From Nanosynbacter sp963524495 (GTDB lineage: Bacteria; Patescibacteriota; Saccharimonadia; Saccharimonadales; Saccharimonadaceae), in contig CP128407.1 in assembly GCA_046846435.1 (NCBI GenBank), forward strand, positions 496,001 through 560,000: a DNA stretch of 64,000 nt, read 5' to 3'. Under the pieces are notes generated by a model. It searched no databases and was not told the origin of the DNA. It saw only the letters and a list, made by a program, of their open reading frames with translations. Position numbers and translations under genes: made by a program. The first letter of the stretch is position 1, and each line of letters begins with the position of its first letter. Below, in pieces: positions 25,358-34,496 of the stretch.

Positions 25358-26887
25358 TTACGAGCGTTTTTTCCGCATCAGCAGCACTGCACCGCTGATG
25401 ATGGCCGCGACCCCAGCCCCGATGGCTACCAGCAAACTCGTACCGGTATCGGCTAGTTGACTGCCTGCTCGGCCTTGCGAAGCGCCCGGCTGCCCTGGTT
25501 GACTCGGCTGACCCGGTTGGTTAGGAGCACCTGGATTACCCGGCGCTGTTGGCACAGCGTTCCACTTAGCGTATAGCGTGAAGTTAGAATTTGGCATCGT
25601 ATGGACGTTAAAGTCCCACTGCATCAGATAAGTTGGATCAGCGTACCACCCAGCAAAGGTATAGCCAGCCCGCGTCGGATCAGCCGGCCGCACCGCCTTG
25701 GCAGTGTAGGCGACCGTTTGAGATGGTACCGGTGAGCCTGAGCCGGTATCAAACGTCAGCGTGTAGGTCGGGCACTGCTTGGCATCGCCATTGATCGTCC
25801 AGCCGTGACCACCGTCGGCCACTGTCTTTTGCAGTGCTGCATGCGCCGCCTCCGCCGTACAATATTTCAGGCCAGCCGCACCCAGCGTCACTGGTGACTT
25901 GAGTACTGCATTATTCCAGGCAGTCAGTGTTGCGTCGTAATTTTGCACCGATAGCGCCGTATTATCAAGCATATTCGCCCCACCAGCATACGGATTACCC
26001 GTAACGTCCTGCAGCGAGGTCAGTTGCCAGCCAGCCAGCGACTGGTTGAATGCCCGCGCATTAGCCAACATCCGCACCATAGCATGTGCTTTCGTCATAT
26101 TCCACAGCCCGATCGGCTGGTTGAACGAATTTGCCCACTCGAACATACTATCAGCGTATTCAAGTTTTGCAGTATTCCAGCTGGCAATTGACGAACTGCC
26201 GCCGTTATTGAACGCCCCTGCATACGCAAACATATGGCCAGCGCTCGTCACTTTTCCCATGTTCCACGAACCGATATTTTGGTTAAACTGTCCGGCGCCA
26301 TGGAACATATTAGCAGTTGTCGTCACATTTGATGTATTCCATTGCCAGTTGGCACCCTCACCCTTGAGCGAGTGAGCTGTGTCGAACATACCTTGCAGGC
26401 TCGTTACGTTCGTGAGATTTGGCACGTCAGTCGCCTTGACATCCATATTCTCAGCGCCCCGAAACGCCGAGTCCATGCTGCGCCACGCACCCGTTCCCCA
26501 CTGGTCAACTGACATGATTTTCAAACGATCACCGGCATTATTCACATAAATCTGCGGGAATGTACCGCCGATACGAATTGTGTGACGACCCTCGTCGCTG
26601 TATGTGCAGGTGTGACTACTGGTCACGCCCACAGCGTCAGGAATACCGTCATTGTTACAGTCAACCGTATAATTATATCCCCCGCCTGTCACCGGTATAG
26701 TAAATTGATCGGTGTTTGATACGCCCGGCTTCGTCGTGTCAATCGTCATGACAAAATCAGTATTGTTAATTGGATCAGCTTTCACTGGCTGCGTCATCGC
26801 AAGTAGCGTCACGCCACCAATACCAAGCATCATAACCCCTGCTGTTAGCGTCGGCAGCAAGCGCCCGCGTCGTTGTAAATATTTCAT
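25358..26887 (-). CDS. Secreted surface protein: BspA/DUF285 repeats, InlB-type repeat, sortase-like anchor
   Basis: 509 residues. Signal peptide (1-37, ending VKADP); about residues 100-300 contain DUF285-like repeats (MFHGAGQFNQNIGSWN, MFAYAGAFNN, MFEWANSFNQPIGLWN, cited in parts); about 375-440 is a Listeria-Bacteroides (InlB B) repeat ending LYAKWNA; a PGQPSQPGQPG linker follows; then LADTG, a hydrophobic helix and RKKRS, the layout of a sortase sorting signal with Ala in place of Pro. Related proteins bind host cells, and here the host would be the bacterium the Saccharibacterium lives on. AGGGGG ribosome binding site and a full promoter. Confidence 0.88.
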   Translation of the reverse strand: MKYLQRRGRLLPTLTAGVMMLGIGGVTLLAMTQPVKADPINNTDFVMTIDTTKPGVSNTDQFTIPVTGGGYNYTVDCNNDGIPDAVGVTSSHTCTYSDEGRHTIRIGGTFPQIYVNNAGDRLKIMSVDQWGTGAWRSMDSAFRGAENMDVKATDVPNLTNVTSLQGMFDTAHSLKGEGANWQWNTSNVTTTANMFHGAGQFNQNIGSWNMGKVTSAGHMFAYAGAFNNGGSSSIASWNTAKLEYADSMFEWANSFNQPIGLWNMTKAHAMVRMLANARAFNQSLAGWQLTSLQDVTGNPYAGGANMLDNTALSVQNYDATLTAWNNAVLKSPVTLGAAGLKYCTAEAAHAALQKTVADGGHGWTINGDAKQCPTYTLTFDTGSGSPVPSQTVAYTAKAVRPADPTRAGYTFAGWYADPTYLMQWDFNVHTMPNSNFTLYAKWNAVPTAPGNPGAPNQPGQPSQPGQPGASQGRAGSQLADTGTSLLVAIGAGVAAIISGAVLLMRKKRS

Positions 26888-26933
26888 AAACCCCCTATTA
26901 TGTTCGTGTTACTTCGTTGTACTATTACCTCAA

Positions 26934-26963
26934 ATAATACGCGACTAAGCCCTCCATTGTCAA
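26934..26963 (-). promoter_or_regulatory. Promoter of the surface protein gene
   Basis: Minus strand: TTGACA (26963-26958), 18-bp spacer, TATTAT (26939-26934), about 47 bp before the start codon. It abuts the rpsP terminator. Confidence 0.7.
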
Positions 26964-26964
26964 G

Positions 26965-26991
26965 AAAATCCCGCCCTCATCGCGGGCGGGA
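26965..26991 (-). terminator. Rho-independent terminator of rpsP
   Basis: Minus strand: arms tcccgccc and gggcggga (plus coordinates 26984-26991 and 26969-26976) with a 7-nt loop, followed by TTTT. Confidence 0.88.
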
Positions 26992-27015
26992 AATGTCTCA
27001 GTTTATCACGTCGTA

Positions 27016-27378
27016 TTATTCAGCGCCTGACTCATCAGTATCTGACTGAACTGGCTCTTCTTTTGGCTGGTTTTTACGAAGCTTCTCTGGATTGCGGATG
27101 GCTTTGTGCCTATCAGCAGCTGGCTCTTTAACCCACTTTGGCAAGGCGACGCCAGCTTCTTTCAATAACTTAACAACACGTGGTGTTGGCTGGGCACCAT
27201 TGTCCAAATATTTCTGTGCTAATTCAGCCTGAATATTTGCTGCTTTAGTGTGTGGATTGTAGCTGCCGACATACGCGACCACGCGACCGCTTGATGGATG
27301 GCGCTGCGCCTCTTGTACTGCCAGGCGGTACACCGGATAACCCTTGCGACCCAACCGTTGCAAACGAATTGCTAGCAT
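27016..27378 (-). CDS. rpsP: 30S ribosomal protein S16
   Basis: 120 residues. The N-terminus MLAIRLQRLGRKGYPVYRLAVQEAQRHPSSG (cited in parts) is typical, as is YNPHTK...WLxxGAQPTPRV, here YLDNGAQPTPRVVKLL. The C-terminal 35 residues are an added Lys/Glu/Asp-rich tail. It stands alone with its own promoter and terminator, away from the usual trmD partners. Confidence 0.96.
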   Translation of the reverse strand: MLAIRLQRLGRKGYPVYRLAVQEAQRHPSSGRVVAYVGSYNPHTKAANIQAELAQKYLDNGAQPTPRVVKLLKEAGVALPKWVKEPAADRHKAIRNPEKLRKNQPKEEPVQSDTDESGAE

Positions 27379-27431
27379 GTGTAATTTCTTCCTTTTCTTA
27401 CAACTCTTTGATTAATGTATTACTCCTAGAG

Positions 27432-27460
27432 AGTGTACACTATTTATGCGCGGTCGTCAA
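27432..27460 (-). promoter_or_regulatory. Promoter of rpsP
   Basis: Minus strand: TTGACG (27460-27455), 17-bp spacer, TACACT (27437-27432), with a predicted leader of about 45 nt carrying AAGGAAG. Confidence 0.7.
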
Positions 27461-27479
27461 TTCTGCCTTGAGACTGCTA

Positions 27480-27508
27480 TTGACTTTTTTATGTCTATCT
27501 GTTATAAT
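27480..27508 (+). promoter_or_regulatory. Promoter of the pseudokinase-like gene
   Basis: TTGACT at 27480-27485, 17-bp spacer, TATAAT at 27503-27508; the ATG follows after eight bases, so little or no leader. Confidence 0.75.
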
Positions 27509-27516
27509 ATCCAAAT

Positions 27517-28227
27517 ATGCCACATGAACATATCCAACCAAGAGAGATCGATGATACAGATTTTATTATTTTGGGTCTACTTGGCGAAGGCGGCTCAAAA
27601 ACAGTGTTTGACACAGTCATTAATGGAAAAAGAAGAGCGCTGGCGATACCGAATAGTATTGACGATCCCGATACACAGGCAGAGAAATGGAACAGTGTAT
27701 TACAAGAACCCGAAAACGCGAGACTACTGTCTGAATTAGGACTTCTCACCATTCCAGAATACGAAATAATGGTTGCTACTATAAACGGTCGGGAATTACC
27801 GGCACTAAGTATGACACCATTTTCTGACCTTCCTTTTAAGGTCTTTGGCGGCAAGGATGGAACACAGACATATACACACGGTCCACTTTCTCATATTGAA
27901 CATTTTTCGGATATTTCTTCCTATATCACTGGTTTTGGCGCCGATATCGCCACGCTCACACAATCGGGAATCGTCCTGTCGCGAGACAGTATATCGTTTG
28001 CCGCTTTGCCCGATGGATCAATGCACTTGTTTTTTTATGACTTACAGGATATGACAATTAATAATTCGACTAACAAAGATAATCTTCGAGCTGGTTATTC
28101 AGGAATAATTGTCTCTATGTTAGATAACATATTCGACTACCAACAATTGAGACGTTTTGAAGAACAGGGCTACGATTTTCGTGAGCGCATGAATCTATCA
28201 CAGAAACTTCAAGTAATCGCTAATTAA
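27517..28227 (+). CDS. Protein-kinase-like (pseudokinase-like) protein
   Basis: 236 residues. Residues 18-28 (LLGEGGSKTVF) look like a kinase glycine-rich loop, and DGSMHLFFYDLQDM near residue 175-188 resembles the strand and DFG-like metal site. The ATP-anchoring Lys expected after the loop is absent (RRALAIPN), and the catalytic HRD-like loop reads LSRDSISF. It may be an inactive or strongly diverged small-molecule/protein kinase fold. The sequence is AT-richer than the neighbours and on the opposite strand to them, possibly acquired. The family is not recognised with certainty. Confidence 0.55.
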   Translation: MPHEHIQPREIDDTDFIILGLLGEGGSKTVFDTVINGKRRALAIPNSIDDPDTQAEKWNSVLQEPENARLLSELGLLTIPEYEIMVATINGRELPALSMTPFSDLPFKVFGGKDGTQTYTHGPLSHIEHFSDISSYITGFGADIATLTQSGIVLSRDSISFAALPDGSMHLFFYDLQDMTINNSTNKDNLRAGYSGIIVSMLDNIFDYQQLRRFEEQGYDFRERMNLSQKLQVIAN

Positions 28228-28292
28228 CTTTTTATCATTGCTTGACGCAAAGTGTATAATTTACCCAACAAAAGCCGTAGCCAACAGAGTAG

Positions 28293-28327
28293 AAAAAGAG
28301 GAACGCCATCTTGAGGCATCCGGTGTT
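28293..28327 (-). terminator. Possible terminator of the iscS-mnmA unit
   Basis: Minus strand: arms aacacc (28327-28322) and ggcgtt (28307-28302) with one G-U pair and a 14-nt loop, followed by CCTCTTTTTC. A weak stem. The rest of the 159-bp gap (28228-28386) shows only a plus-strand TATAAT near 28254 with no recognisable product. Confidence 0.35.
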
Positions 28328-28386
28328 AATTGCCATCATGATCAATCCAGAGGCGGAGCGATAGCAACAGTAATCTATTAAATGAC

Positions 28387-29433
28387 TTAGCAAATAATCC
28401 CGCCGCCCAAGCATTCCTCGCCGTCATATATCACGGCTGACTGGCCTGGGGCGACGGCGCGCTGCGGTTCAGACAGCTTCACCGTCACCTTCTCGCTAGC
28501 GTCGTTCATGTGCGCAACTTCCGCATCAATCAATGGCGCCCGGTGTCGCACTCGAACCTGACAGGTGCTGTCTTTTGGTGGTTCACCAATCCAGTGAACA
28601 TCAGCTAAAGTTAACTCTTTCCGCCAGAGATTTTCATCATCAATTGAGCGCGATACGTAAACCTCGTTCTTCGCCATATCCTTGCCAACGATATAATACG
28701 GCAAGCCGCCACCAATATCCAACCCATGTCGCTGTCCCAGCGTATAAAACATTGCCCCGTCATGCCGCCCAACAACTACACCTGTTTGTTGATCAATGAT
28801 ATCGCCAGGACTCGTCTCGACATATTCTGACAAAAACTCACGGATCCCCACTTGCCCAACAAAGCAAATCCCCATCGATTCTTTTTTACCAGCCGTCCAC
28901 AAGCCCCGCTCTTTGGCCATCTCGCGTACCTCAGCCTTAGTAACATCACCGAGTGGGAACATGGTCTTTGCGAGCGCCTCCGACGTCACGCGATACAGGA
29001 AATAGGTTTGGTCCTTATTGTCGTCATGGGCGCGTAACAGCCGCCCCTCGCTCGTCCTGGCATAATGCCCCGTCGCGATATATTCCGCACCTGCCGCCAA
29101 CGACGCTTCCAAAAATAACTTAAACTTCACCTCTTGATTGCACATCACATCAGGATTTGGTGTCCGACCCGCTTGGTATTCGCGGATCATATAGTCAACG
29201 ACATTTTGCTTGTATTCTTTCTGAAAATCAAACACCTGAAAATCAATTCCCAGCCCCACCGCCACGCGCTTGGCATCAGCCACATCTTCTGCCCACGGAC
29301 AGCGCATACCTGGTAGATCTTCCGACCAGTTTTTCATATATACGCCAGTCACCTCGTGGCCTTGCTCGACCAATAGCGCTGCCGCTACCGACGAATCAAC
29401 GCCGCCCGACATACCGACGAACACCCGAGCCAT
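28387..29433 (-). CDS. mnmA: tRNA-specific 2-thiouridylase
   Basis: 348 residues from the ATG at 29433 (MARVFVGMSGGVDSS); an in-frame start at 29529 overlaps the upstream gene and is rejected. PP-loop SGGVDSS, MCNQEVKF with the catalytic Cys (about residue 100), CFVGQVGIREFL with the second Cys, and GRHDGAMFYTLGQRHGL are all present. It makes 2-thiouridine at position 34 of Lys, Glu and Gln tRNAs. The start shares its A with the upstream TGA (TGATG). A cysteine desulfurase, its sulfur source, is two genes upstream. Confidence 0.96.
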   Translation of the reverse strand: MARVFVGMSGGVDSSVAAALLVEQGHEVTGVYMKNWSEDLPGMRCPWAEDVADAKRVAVGLGIDFQVFDFQKEYKQNVVDYMIREYQAGRTPNPDVMCNQEVKFKLFLEASLAAGAEYIATGHYARTSEGRLLRAHDDNKDQTYFLYRVTSEALAKTMFPLGDVTKAEVREMAKERGLWTAGKKESMGICFVGQVGIREFLSEYVETSPGDIIDQQTGVVVGRHDGAMFYTLGQRHGLDIGGGLPYYIVGKDMAKNEVYVSRSIDDENLWRKELTLADVHWIGEPPKDSTCQVRVRHRAPLIDAEVAHMNDASEKVTVKLSEPQRAVAPGQSAVIYDGEECLGGGIIC

Positions 29434-30029
29434 CAGCGCGACACTCCCAGTGCAAACAAACCGATCCGCAGCAATTCGCCGACTGCCAGCCACCACCCCC
29501 ACGGCGTCAACCACCACCATGCACTCCAATGCTTGTCGTGCGTTGTTGGGCGTGCCCGCAGCTCAACATTCGGCAGTTGCGCTGAAAACTCAGCCAGCGC
29601 TCGCCGCATGTGATAGCCGCTAGTGACCAGAATGACACGCTTGATGCCACGCTGCGCTATGATGCTCGCCACTTCTTGGGCATTCTGCTTGGTGGTCTCT
29701 GAACGTTCGTCCATCACCAAGGCCGCAGCTGGCACACCCGCCGCTTCGGCTTGTTTTCTCATGGCGGCGGCGTTAGACGGACCGGATTTATCAGCTGCAG
29801 CACCAGACAAGATAATAGTCGGCGCCCAGCTAGCTTGATATAATTTGACTGCTTCGGCTGTGCGCGCTTCGGTATCGCCGCCGCTGATAACAATGATCGC
29901 GCCCGCTTTTTGGCACTGCCCTGAGCCAGGGCGCGGACAATCTTTCAAGTCATCCGGCGATAAATAATAACTCAGGCCGACAATGACCGCGACAGCAATT
30001 AACACCAAGCCGATTAACCGATGAATCAC
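29433..30029 (-). CDS. YdcF/ElyC/SanA-like DUF218 protein
   Basis: 198 residues: an N-terminal membrane helix (4-24), then a DUF218 domain with AIIVISGGDTEARTAEAVKLY, PTIILSGAA, MDERSETTKQNAQ (ErsxxTxxNa motif) and RVILVTSGYHMRRAL. Relatives act at the cell envelope, several in lipid-carrier or peptidoglycan metabolism. It sits between the desulfurase and mnmA in one overlapping operon (4 bp and 1 bp overlaps). Confidence 0.88.
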   Translation of the reverse strand: MIHRLIGLVLIAVAVIVGLSYYLSPDDLKDCPRPGSGQCQKAGAIIVISGGDTEARTAEAVKLYQASWAPTIILSGAAADKSGPSNAAAMRKQAEAAGVPAAALVMDERSETTKQNAQEVASIIAQRGIKRVILVTSGYHMRRALAEFSAQLPNVELRARPTTHDKHWSAWWWLTPWGWWLAVGELLRIGLFALGVSR

Positions 30030-31180
30030 TGCGTCCTCGCCTTCTCGCGCCGCACCGCCTCAATGATTAACTCTGCCGCCTGACACACATTAGTCTCATC
30101 GTTCAGCCGCCCCAACGTCAGCCGCAGACTACCATCAATCGCCGCGTCACTCAGCCCAATCGCCGCCAAAACATGTGATCGCGTACCCGAATTAGCTGCA
30201 CAGGCACTACCCGTCGCCACCAGCACACCGTGCGTTTCTAGTAAAAACACTAATCGTTCAGCATCAACACCAGAGAATGAAATATTGAGAAAATTAACTA
30301 GTGATTTTTTCTGATCAGAAGAAATAATCATATCAGGGAAGGCCGCCGTTAATTTTTTTGCTAGCATGTCACGCAGTCCCCGCAGCCGTTTTACTTCACC
30401 GCTGCGACGCTTGGCAGCTAGTTCCAGCGCCGTCGCAAAGCCAACCACGCCAGCCACATTTTCCGTGCCGCTACGCAGACCCGCCTCCTGGCCGCCACCG
30501 ACAATGGTTGGCTGCAGCTTGACGCCCGGCCGTACCCATAGCAAACCAACTTGCTTCGGCCCATAAACTTTTGCCGCCGATAGCGTCAACAAATCAACCC
30601 CCAGCCGCTTAATTTTTACATCCATCAGCGCCGCGGTCTGCGAGGCATCAGTATGAAACATGAGCGGCGTTGATTCGCCATGTTCCTGACGCCGCACACG
30701 CTCACACCTCACAACTTCCGCAATTTCTTCAACGGGCTGAATATATCCGAGCTCATGATTTGCCAGCGCAATACTTATAAAACTAACGTCTGGCGTCAGC
30801 AGTTTTTTAACAGCCTGCGGATCGATGCGTCCATTGTTCATCGGCGGAATGAGCCGAACTTCCGAGCGCACTTTTGCAGAACTGATGACCGAGCTATGCT
30901 CGATCGCCGAGACTAAACTCACGCCACCCGCCGCGGTAAATGCCAAATTGATTGATTCCGTGGCACCAGCCGTCATCACCAGTTCATCCGCACCCACGCC
31001 TAGCACCCGCGCGATGCGCGACTTGGCTTCACGGTAATCACGCTTGATGGTAACCGCCGGTGCATATGGACTGGATGGATTGAAAAACTTTTCGGAAAAA
31101 TACGGCTGCATCGCTTCAATCACCAACGGATCCATCGGCGTGGCAGCAGCGTGATCAAGATATATCATAGAGTATTCCAC
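30026..31180 (-). CDS. Cysteine desulfurase (NifS/IscS family)
   Basis: 384 residues, PLP enzyme. YLDHAAATPM, MTAGATESINLAF, ANHELGYIQPVEEI, FHTDASQTAA and the PLP-lysine region LLTLSAAKVYGPKQVG are present; the catalytic Cys lies in VATGSACAANSGTRSH. It mobilises sulfur for MnmA downstream and probably for Fe-S assembly. The GTG at 31180 is chosen because TGGTATAAT ends seven bases upstream; the ATG at 31168 is the alternative. Confidence 0.93.
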   Translation of the reverse strand: MEYSMIYLDHAAATPMDPLVIEAMQPYFSEKFFNPSSPYAPAVTIKRDYREAKSRIARVLGVGADELVMTAGATESINLAFTAAGGVSLVSAIEHSSVISSAKVRSEVRLIPPMNNGRIDPQAVKKLLTPDVSFISIALANHELGYIQPVEEIAEVVRCERVRRQEHGESTPLMFHTDASQTAALMDVKIKRLGVDLLTLSAAKVYGPKQVGLLWVRPGVKLQPTIVGGGQEAGLRSGTENVAGVVGFATALELAAKRRSGEVKRLRGLRDMLAKKLTAAFPDMIISSDQKKSLVNFLNISFSGVDAERLVFLLETHGVLVATGSACAANSGTRSHVLAAIGLSDAAIDGSLRLTLGRLNDETNVCQAAELIIEAVRREKARTQ

Positions 31181-31213
31181 ACATACTATTATACCAAGCG
31201 GCCCAGACGGCGG

Positions 31214-31717
31214 CTACACCGACTGCCCAGTTTTCGGATCACGATTATATAGTTGGCGCGCCACTCGTTCATGATATTCATTGACTGCCAGCACAAAGTT
31301 TTGTAATTCCTGCCCTTCGAGGTAGTTATACTGATAATTAGGCTGAATTTTCAAGATGCCCTTCGGCTGCACCTCGTAGCGCGTCGTCAGTTCGTGGCGC
31401 TTGCCGTCCTTACTCATCACTTCTTCGTGCCAAATCCACGTCGTTTTATCGAGGTTAAAGAATGTCCGCCGTACAACGTGGTCAGGCTTGTCACCAAAAA
31501 TCGTTGCACCAATTTCACTCTCCAGTTGAATCAGCTCGCGCTCAGTTAATTTCTTCAGCGGCCGATCTTTACGAGTGAGTCGCAGTAGTGAGCGTGTTGA
31601 TTTCGGGACTTTTGGCGCCGAGGCGGCGTGAGTAGGCTTTGCCGATTGAGACGAGCGCGAAAGGCGTGTGTTATCCGCCAAGACGAGACCAAGGGCTTTT
31701 TTGAGAATCGTTGGCAT
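31214..31717 (-). CDS. Hypothetical protein
   Basis: 167 residues: a basic, Ser-rich N-terminal third, then a mixed domain with FGDKPDHVVRRTFFNLDKTTWIWHEEV (cited in parts), RYEVQPKGILKIQPNYQYNYLEGQEL and NFVLAVNEYHERV. A strong AAAGGAGGTGATTT site precedes the ATG, so it is well expressed. Not recognised; the TTWIWHEE...YEV pattern looks like a conserved strand-rich fold limited to this lineage. It follows the small protein gene by 13 bp. Confidence 0.65.
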   Translation of the reverse strand: MPTILKKALGLVLADNTRLSRSSQSAKPTHAASAPKVPKSTRSLLRLTRKDRPLKKLTERELIQLESEIGATIFGDKPDHVVRRTFFNLDKTTWIWHEEVMSKDGKRHELTTRYEVQPKGILKIQPNYQYNYLEGQELQNFVLAVNEYHERVARQLYNRDPKTGQSV

Positions 31718-31730
31718 AAATCACCTCCTT

Positions 31731-32093
31731 TCAGGCTGCTCGTCTATAATTATTTCTATAATCCTTTGGCATGACGTCAGACGCTCTGAGTGTTCTTGCT
31801 GCATCTGTATTATAACCCACTCGATACTCCCCAATGAGCCGACCAATTGCTGTAACAGTTTGCAAACATTCCTCAACCCAGCTCTCCAGTCTTCGTCGCT
31901 CCTCTAGCGATATCTTTGCCGGCTCGGCCGTATCAGCCACCACCTCGGCACTACCGCGCACCGCCGCTTCGGATAGACGCGGCGCCACTCGCTGTGATCG
32001 CTCTGGGTGTGCTTGCCTCGCCAAATCCAGCGCTTCGGCCCGCGCCTTTTGAATCGACATCATTTCTGTGATTGGTCTTGGCTGCTGATTCAT
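31731..32093 (-). CDS. Hypothetical small protein
   Basis: 120 residues from the ATG at 32093 (GGAGAGATA upstream); the start at 32117 overlaps tatD. Helical, with EERRRLESWVEECLQTVTAIGRLIGEYR as a likely amphipathic helix pair. No known family. Lies between tatD and the preceding hypothetical gene in one unit. Confidence 0.6.
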   Translation of the reverse strand: MNQQPRPITEMMSIQKARAEALDLARQAHPERSQRVAPRLSEAAVRGSAEVVADTAEPAKISLEERRRLESWVEECLQTVTAIGRLIGEYRVGYNTDAARTLRASDVMPKDYRNNYRRAA

Positions 32094-32106
32094 TATCTCT
32101 CCACTT

Positions 32107-32925
32107 TTACAAGCCAAAAAGTTTTACCGTGTTATCGGTCGCTACCTTTTCGAGGTCACGAAGCACCAGCTTGCGCTCCGCCGCCCAATACTTTGCCACC
32201 AACTCCACATATTCTGGCTTATTCAGCTTACCACGAAATGGCTTTGGTGTCAAGAACGGCGCGTCGGTTTCTAGCAATAATCGTTCCAACGGAATGGAGG
32301 CGAATAATTCCTGCTGCGCTTGGCCTTTGGTGAACGTGCTAATGCCATTCAAGCCAACATACAATCCGCGAGCAAACCCCTTGTCTAAATTGCGGCGCGT
32401 ATCAGTAAAACTGTGTAGTACACCGCGCACACCATGGAAATTATCAAAAATCGGCCAAAAATCATCCCACACTGATACTTGGCCAGCTGTACCATCACGT
32501 ACATGAAAACTAACCGGCAGATTATAATCCACCGCTAACTGCAGCTGCGCCTGCAGCGCCTGAATTTGCACCTCGCGCGGGCTATGATTGTAATAATAAT
32601 CAAGACCGATCTCGCCAATCGCCACAATCGGTGAATCCTCTGCCCTGGCTTTCAGTAGTCGCTCCACCTCGCCCCAGCCATCTTTGCTGTCGTGCGGATG
32701 AACGCCAACTGCCACCCAGACCCAGTCGCGACTCGCGGCAAACTCCACTGCTTGTCGGCTGCTGCGCTCGTCAGTGCCAACGCAAATCATGCCGATACCC
32801 GCCGCGATTGTTTGCTGATACAGCTCCTCGCGATTGTCCGCAAAAAACTCAGTGTCGTGCAGATGACAGTGCGAATCAATCAAGCGTAAGTCTATCGCCA
32901 CATTATTGTTTGTCACCGGAGTCAT
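32107..32925 (-). CDS. TatD-family metal-dependent deoxyribonuclease
   Basis: 272 residues, TIM barrel. Metal ligands are visible: IDSHCHLHD, GEIGLDYYY (Glu), VSFHVRD (His), the VLHSFTD motif and LLLETDAPFL (Asp). TatD enzymes trim DNA or process D-aminoacyl products. An AAGGAAA site lies within the end of metG, with only 2 bp between the genes, a common bacterial metG-tatD pairing. Confidence 0.93.
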   Translation of the reverse strand: MTPVTNNNVAIDLRLIDSHCHLHDTEFFADNREELYQQTIAAGIGMICVGTDERSSRQAVEFAASRDWVWVAVGVHPHDSKDGWGEVERLLKARAEDSPIVAIGEIGLDYYYNHSPREVQIQALQAQLQLAVDYNLPVSFHVRDGTAGQVSVWDDFWPIFDNFHGVRGVLHSFTDTRRNLDKGFARGLYVGLNGISTFTKGQAQQELFASIPLERLLLETDAPFLTPKPFRGKLNKPEYVELVAKYWAAERKLVLRDLEKVATDNTVKLFGL

Positions 32926-32927
32926 GA

Positions 32928-34439
32928 CTATTTTCCTTGGGTTTCTACTTTTGGGGTGCGCGGATCAGCTGTGTGCAAATATTTGCGCGGGAACAATGGT
33001 GCCAGCTCTGACGGCACGACACCACTGGCAAACATGTCGTGAATTTTCTCGGCAGTTTGCGGCATAAATGGACGAAGCATATCAGAGACTTGCAGTAATG
33101 TTCCGCAAGCATGCGCCAAAATCTCGCCCAAATGCGCTTCCGCCTCTGGGTCCTTGGCACGCTTTTTGGCAACTTGCCACGGCTGGACACGCTCAATATA
33201 TTGATTTAGTGCACGGATAATTTGCCAAATTTCATCAATTGCTAGGTTAAAATTCAAAGACTCCATGTCAGCACGATACGGCCCCATATCGTGCTCAGAC
33301 TGTGGCGCGTCACCAATAACGCCAGCTTGATAACTCTGCACCATCTTTGCCACCCGCTGTACCAAATTACCGAGATCATTACCCAGCTCGCCGTTATAAG
33401 CCGCTTCAAACTTCTCCCAAGTAAAGTCACCGTCATCCTGAGTTGGCACGTGGCGCAGAAAATAATAGCGGAAAGCCTCAACACCATAGTGCGGGATGAT
33501 ATCAACCGGACCAACACCATTACCGAGACTCTTACTCATTTTAGTGCCTCCAACGTTGATAAAGCCATGAACTAATAGCACCTTTGGCAGCGGCAAATCC
33601 AGTGCCATCAGCATCGCCGGCCAAATCCCGGCGTGAAAACGAAGAATATCTTTACCGATCACCTGCACATCCGCCGGCCAAAACGCCTGCCATTCCTCAG
33701 CTCGATCAGGATAGCCAATGACCGTGATGTAATTACTCAGCGCATCCAGCCAAACGTACATCACCTGCGTGTCATCACCTGGTACTGGCACACCCCAGCT
33801 CAAATTTTTGCGCGGACGCGAAATTGACACATCTTTCAGGCCATCTTTCATCAATTCCAAGAACTCTTTTTTGCGAAACTCAGGCACAATTTTCATCTTG
33901 TTTGCTTCAATGGCCTGGCGAATGTTCTCCGAAAAAGCACTGGTCTTAAAATAATAATTTTCTTCGCTCAGCCGTTGGTATGGCGCTTGATGGTCAGGAC
34001 AAATACCGTTATTTTCAGCCGCTTCTTTGTCAGTGACGAACGCCTCGCAACCCTGGCAATACCAGCCCTCATAAGTACCTTTGTAGATATAGCCAGCCGC
34101 AGCAAGCTTCTGCCAAATATACTGCACCGCGCTAACGTGATGCGGGTCAGTCGTGCGGATAAAGTCAGTCGCTGAAATATTCAACTCGGCAATCATGTTC
34201 TGGAAATTGCCGTGCATTTGATCAACATAGGCTTGAGGCGTCTGGTTTTGGCTAGCAGCCTTGGCAGCGATTTTATTGCCATGCTCATCCACGCCCGTCT
34301 GGAAACGTACTTCACGACCATTTTGCCGCTGATAGCGCGTCCACACATCCGCCAACATATAGTCCATGGCGTGCCCGATGTGCGGCAGACCGTTGACATA
34401 AGGAATAGCAGTAGTGATGTAGGCGTGTTGTTTAGTCAT
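32928..34439 (-). CDS. metG: Methionyl-tRNA synthetase
   Basis: 503 residues, the short form without a C-terminal tRNA-binding domain. YVNGLPHIGHAMDYM carries HIGH and KMSKSLGN lies near residue 301. The connective-peptide zinc site is partial (CQGC, then CPDH). A ring of helices forms the anticodon domain (340-480). The start at 34439 (MTKQHAYITTAIPY) is chosen because TGATACAAT ends seven bases before it; ATGs at 34448 and 34475 lie in the promoter. Confidence 0.95.
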   Translation of the reverse strand: MTKQHAYITTAIPYVNGLPHIGHAMDYMLADVWTRYQRQNGREVRFQTGVDEHGNKIAAKAASQNQTPQAYVDQMHGNFQNMIAELNISATDFIRTTDPHHVSAVQYIWQKLAAAGYIYKGTYEGWYCQGCEAFVTDKEAAENNGICPDHQAPYQRLSEENYYFKTSAFSENIRQAIEANKMKIVPEFRKKEFLELMKDGLKDVSISRPRKNLSWGVPVPGDDTQVMYVWLDALSNYITVIGYPDRAEEWQAFWPADVQVIGKDILRFHAGIWPAMLMALDLPLPKVLLVHGFINVGGTKMSKSLGNGVGPVDIIPHYGVEAFRYYFLRHVPTQDDGDFTWEKFEAAYNGELGNDLGNLVQRVAKMVQSYQAGVIGDAPQSEHDMGPYRADMESLNFNLAIDEIWQIIRALNQYIERVQPWQVAKKRAKDPEAEAHLGEILAHACGTLLQVSDMLRPFMPQTAEKIHDMFASGVVPSELAPLFPRKYLHTADPRTPKVETQGK

Positions 34440-34496
34440 GCTACTCATTGTATCATCATCTGGAACAATTTTCACCGATATGCGTTCGCCGAGGGC

